Positions 61,989 through 64,000 of a stretch of 64,000 nucleotides of DNA are shown here, piece after piece. The notes under the pieces were generated by a model, which did no database searches, was not told the DNA's origin, and worked only from the letters and a program-made list of their open reading frames with translations. Numbering within the stretch: position 1 is the first letter of the stretch; each line of letters starts with the position of its first letter. The translations under genes and the position numbers were made by a program. Source of the DNA: Sphingomonas sp. CBMAI 2297 (GTDB lineage: Bacteria; Pseudomonadota; Alphaproteobacteria; Sphingomonadales; Sphingomonadaceae); contig NZ_JAPDIR010000002.1 of the NCBI RefSeq assembly GCF_029870595.1, positions 1-64,000 on the forward strand, written 5' to 3'.

Positions 61989-62893
61989 TGCGCATCCTGG
62001 TGACAGGACGCGATGGCCAGGTCGCGCGCGCCTTGGCAGCGCGATCGGCTGGGCATGAGCTCCTGTTCCTGGGGCGGCCGGAACTCGATCTTGCTCGGCC
62101 CGAGGCAATTCACGAGGCAGTCGCGCGCCTGACGCCCGATCTCGTGTTCAGCGTGGCTGCCTACACCGCGGTCGATCGGGCGGAGGTGGAGCCGGCTGTT
62201 GCCGAGAAGGTGAACGCCGCGGGTCCCGGGGCTCTCGCTCGCGCCGCCGCCGCCATGGGGGCGCCGATTGTGCACCTGTCCACTGACTATGTCTTCGACG
62301 GCACGCTCGACCGTCCCTATCGAGAAGAGGATGTGGTCGGACCTATCGGGGCGTACGGCGCCACGAAGCTCCGCGGTGAGCAAGCTGTTCGGGAATCCGG
62401 TGCCGAATGGCTGATTCTGCGAACTGCCTGGGTATACAGCCCGTTCGGCGGCAATTTCGTGCGTACCATGCTTCGCCTGGCCGAAGAGCGCGCCGAATTG
62501 TCGGTGGTCAGCGATCAGATCGGCTGCCCGACTTCGGCATTCGATATCGCGGATGCGTTGCTGCAGGTGGCGGGGCAATGGAGCGGTGACGGAGCGGCCT
62601 GGCGGTCGGGTCTCTATCATTTCGCCGGCAGCGAGGCATGTAGCTGGGCGGATTTCGCGCGTCGGATATTCTCCTTGAGCGGCGAGATGGGCGGGCCTGC
62701 AGCGCATGTGCGTGATATTCCCGCATCGGAGTGGCCGACACGCGCCCGGCGGCCGGCCAATTCACGGCTCGATTCCGCACATTTCGCCGAAGTGTTCGGA
62801 TTTCGCGCGCAGGGGTTCGACGATGGGCTCCGTCCGGTGATTGCTGCGATCCTTGAGCAGGTGCCGTGCACGGTGGTTGGTATTGAGGGTTGA
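61988..62893 (+). CDS. rfbD: dTDP-4-dehydrorhamnose reductase
   Basis: This encodes 301 residues. An N-terminal NADPH loop reads [41 protein letters not shown] and the active-site YGATKLRGE with Y-x-x-x-K follow. The C-terminal part contains RPANSRLDS. It makes dTDP-L-rhamnose, the final step. It is read from the same mRNA as the three preceding genes. The next gene begins about 200 bases on. Confidence 0.96.
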   Translation: MRILVTGRDGQVARALAARSAGHELLFLGRPELDLARPEAIHEAVARLTPDLVFSVAAYTAVDRAEVEPAVAEKVNAAGPGALARAAAAMGAPIVHLSTDYVFDGTLDRPYREEDVVGPIGAYGATKLRGEQAVRESGAEWLILRTAWVYSPFGGNFVRTMLRLAEERAELSVVSDQIGCPTSAFDIADALLQVAGQWSGDGAAWRSGLYHFAGSEACSWADFARRIFSLSGEMGGPAAHVRDIPASEWPTRARRPANSRLDSAHFAEVFGFRAQGFDDGLRPVIAAILEQVPCTVVGIEG

Positions 62894-63095
62894 AGATGCC
62901 AGATGGCGAGTGCATTGAGAATATTGCCATTCCGGCGGTTTTTCGGGTCGTGCCTTCGCGCTTGAGGTTGGGGGCGTTGGAGTTTTTCGGGCCTTTGCAG
63001 GGTGGAAAATCTTTGGTGGGACGGGTGGCTAGGCACGCATTTCTACCTCGGCCGGCGACGGTGCGCGCGACGCGACTGCCGAAGGGCGGCATCGC
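62894..63095 (+). other. Gap between rfbD and the sugar transferase
   Basis: No recognisable gene was found here. An open frame from TTG 62890 (or ATG 62896) to 63099 has a 4-base overlap with both neighbours (rfbD stop, and GTG start of the transferase), which is suggestive. However, its 69-residue product has no recognised pattern. An in-frame TAG at 63030 rules out an upstream extension of the transferase past that point. Confidence 0.4.
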
Positions 63096-64000
63096 GTGAA
63101 GTCCAATGCGCTCGTTGCCGAGGATGCGCCGGCGCGGCCGCGCTTCGCATCGCATTTTGCGCGCATTCGCACGCAATTGGGGGTTGGGCTGATCCTGGCC
63201 ATCATCGTGCCGGCTGTGCTGCGCTATCTGATGACCGGGCTCGAGCCAAGCGTCCAGCCCGAGCAGAATAGCCTGATCGGCTCGGTGATTTCGATTGTTC
63301 TGGGTTATTTTGTTCAGCGTCGACTGGGTGTCTTTCCGGGGTTTTCTTCGGTCGGCTACATCATTCCTAGCTTCTCGGCTGCGTTCGCTTTGGTCGTGCT
63401 GTGTTTTTTCAACCTGCGCTTAGACTATAGCCGCGTGCCCTTCATCATAAATTATCTATCGAGCCTGTTTTGGTTCACAATTATCTTCATTCTCGCCTAT
63501 CGCGCGAAGACCTATCGTCTCGCCGTGGTCCCTGGCGGCGATGCGGAGCAGGTGCTCGGGCTTGAGGGAGTCGAGTGGATCATGCTGAAGGCACCGGTCG
63601 CACCGCAGCCCGGCTGGGATGGGGTGGTCGCAGATCTGCGTGCTGATCCCGCGGACGAGTGGGAACGCATGATCGCGGATGCGGCGCTTGCCGGCGTACC
63701 GGTCTATGGCGTGAAGCAGACGATCGAGCAGCTGACCGGGCGCAGCGAGATCGAGCATCTCTCAGAGAATACGCTGGGGTCGCTCAATCCCAACCAGGCC
63801 TATTTCAAGATCAAGCAGAGCATCGACTGGCTAGCTGCCGTGGCGGCGTTGCTTGTCTTGGCACCCGTGCTGCTGATCGTGTCGTTGCTCATCAAGCTCG
63901 ACACCCCCGGGCCGGTTTTCTTCCGTCAGGAGCGGGTGGGCTTTCGCGGCAAGAGCATCCGCGTTTTCAAGTTCCGCACGATGAATCATGTGGTGCGCGC
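63096..64000 (+). CDS. Polyprenyl-phosphate sugar-1-phosphate transferase, 5' part
   Basis: The frame opens with GTG at 63096 and runs off the window end, giving about 301 residues. Four membrane helices (LGVGLILAIIVPAVL, LIGSVISIVLGYFV, SFSAAFALVVLCFF, LSSLFWFTIIFILAY) precede a cytosolic segment (about 125-235). The transferase domain then begins FKIKQSIDWLAAVAALLVLAPVLLIV and contains DTPGPVFFRQERVGFRGK and FKFRTM. This is the priming enzyme that loads the first sugar phosphate onto undecaprenyl phosphate (GumD/WcaJ/SpsB group). The catalytic C-terminus lies outside the window. Confidence 0.9.
   Translation, partial: MKSNALVAEDAPARPRFASHFARIRTQLGVGLILAIIVPAVLRYLMTGLEPSVQPEQNSLIGSVISIVLGYFVQRRLGVFPGFSSVGYIIPSFSAAFALVVLCFFNLRLDYSRVPFIINYLSSLFWFTIIFILAYRAKTYRLAVVPGGDAEQVLGLEGVEWIMLKAPVAPQPGWDGVVADLRADPADEWERMIADAALAGVPVYGVKQTIEQLTGRSEIEHLSENTLGSLNPNQAYFKIKQSIDWLAAVAALLVLAPVLLIVSLLIKLDTPGPVFFRQERVGFRGKSIRVFKFRTMNHVVR

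Noticed and set aside
62890..63099. A 69-codon gene between rfbD and the sugar transferase
   Set aside because: The overlaps with both neighbours are suggestive, but the product shows no recognisable pattern and the start is a TTG without a good ribosome site. It is kept only as a gap note.

Overview
The window looks like chromosomal DNA from a sphingomonad (Alphaproteobacteria, Sphingomonas-like). The evidence is GC-rich coding sequence, Sphingomonas-style gene neighbourhoods (phoR-pstSCAB-phoU-phoB, glmU/glmS, cysD/cysNC/cysQ, rmlACBD next to a polyprenyl-phosphate sugar transferase), abundant sensor kinases and c-di-GMP proteins, and many short GTCATCCCCGC-type palindromic intergenic repeats. 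No rRNA, tRNA, CRISPR array, intact insertion sequence or prophage was seen. Species assignment is inference.

Region by region. 1-600: two small exported proteins, one cut by the left edge. 726-7988: a complete phosphate-starvation locus on the minus strand, read phoR, pstS, pstC, pstA, pstB, phoU, phoB, with a Pho box across the phoR stop codon. 8117-11316: a Tat-signal-like exported protein, then a tightly coupled PqqD-like / HprK-like kinase / nucleotidyltransferase operon (HPr-rel-A type) and a VOC protein. 11362-16566: gph, an elaborate nested palindromic element, then glmU, an unknown exported protein and glmS, together making UDP-GlcNAc; then a GNAT enzyme. 16692-17712: a DUF6916-like protein and a phage-tail-collar protein with no prophage. 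18060-26000: a 2646-residue autotransporter with TIG/Ig-like domains and about eight repeats of roughly 90 residues, five of them nearly identical.

26321-33638: two signalling pairs (response regulator plus HWE kinase; REC-GGDEF-EAL plus CHASE4-like kinase) flanking a CitE-like lyase. 33790-34938: a membrane-anchored SET-domain protein. 35089-41785: a minus-strand run carrying N-acetylglucosamine-type kinase, murQ, nagA (amino-sugar and peptidoglycan recycling) and then cysD, cysNC, cysQ (sulfate activation). 41870-46570: a PAS-LuxR regulator, glutamate-cysteine ligase coupled to a nitrilase-family amidase, and UDP-glucose dehydrogenase. Upstream of ugd lies a compact unit with a 20-codon reading frame, a structured RNA segment and an intrinsic terminator. 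47008-53536: an EAL protein, a TPR hybrid kinase and a response regulator in one operon, and a second two-component pair on the other strand. 53790-56791: an MFS transporter, a DUF3617 lipoprotein, rpsU and an FKBP-like protein. 56888-64000: surface-polysaccharide genes of visibly lower GC: an OafA-like acyltransferase, rmlA, rmlC, rmlB, rmlD and the start of the priming sugar transferase.

Together, glmS/glmU, ugd and rmlABCD supply UDP-GlcNAc, UDP-glucuronate and dTDP-rhamnose for envelope and exopolysaccharide synthesis. The EAL and GGDEF proteins could tie such synthesis to c-di-GMP (inference). Candidates for undescribed biology are the 12108-12378 palindromic element, the 46694-46890 leader-like unit, the membrane SET protein and the HPr-rel-A operon.
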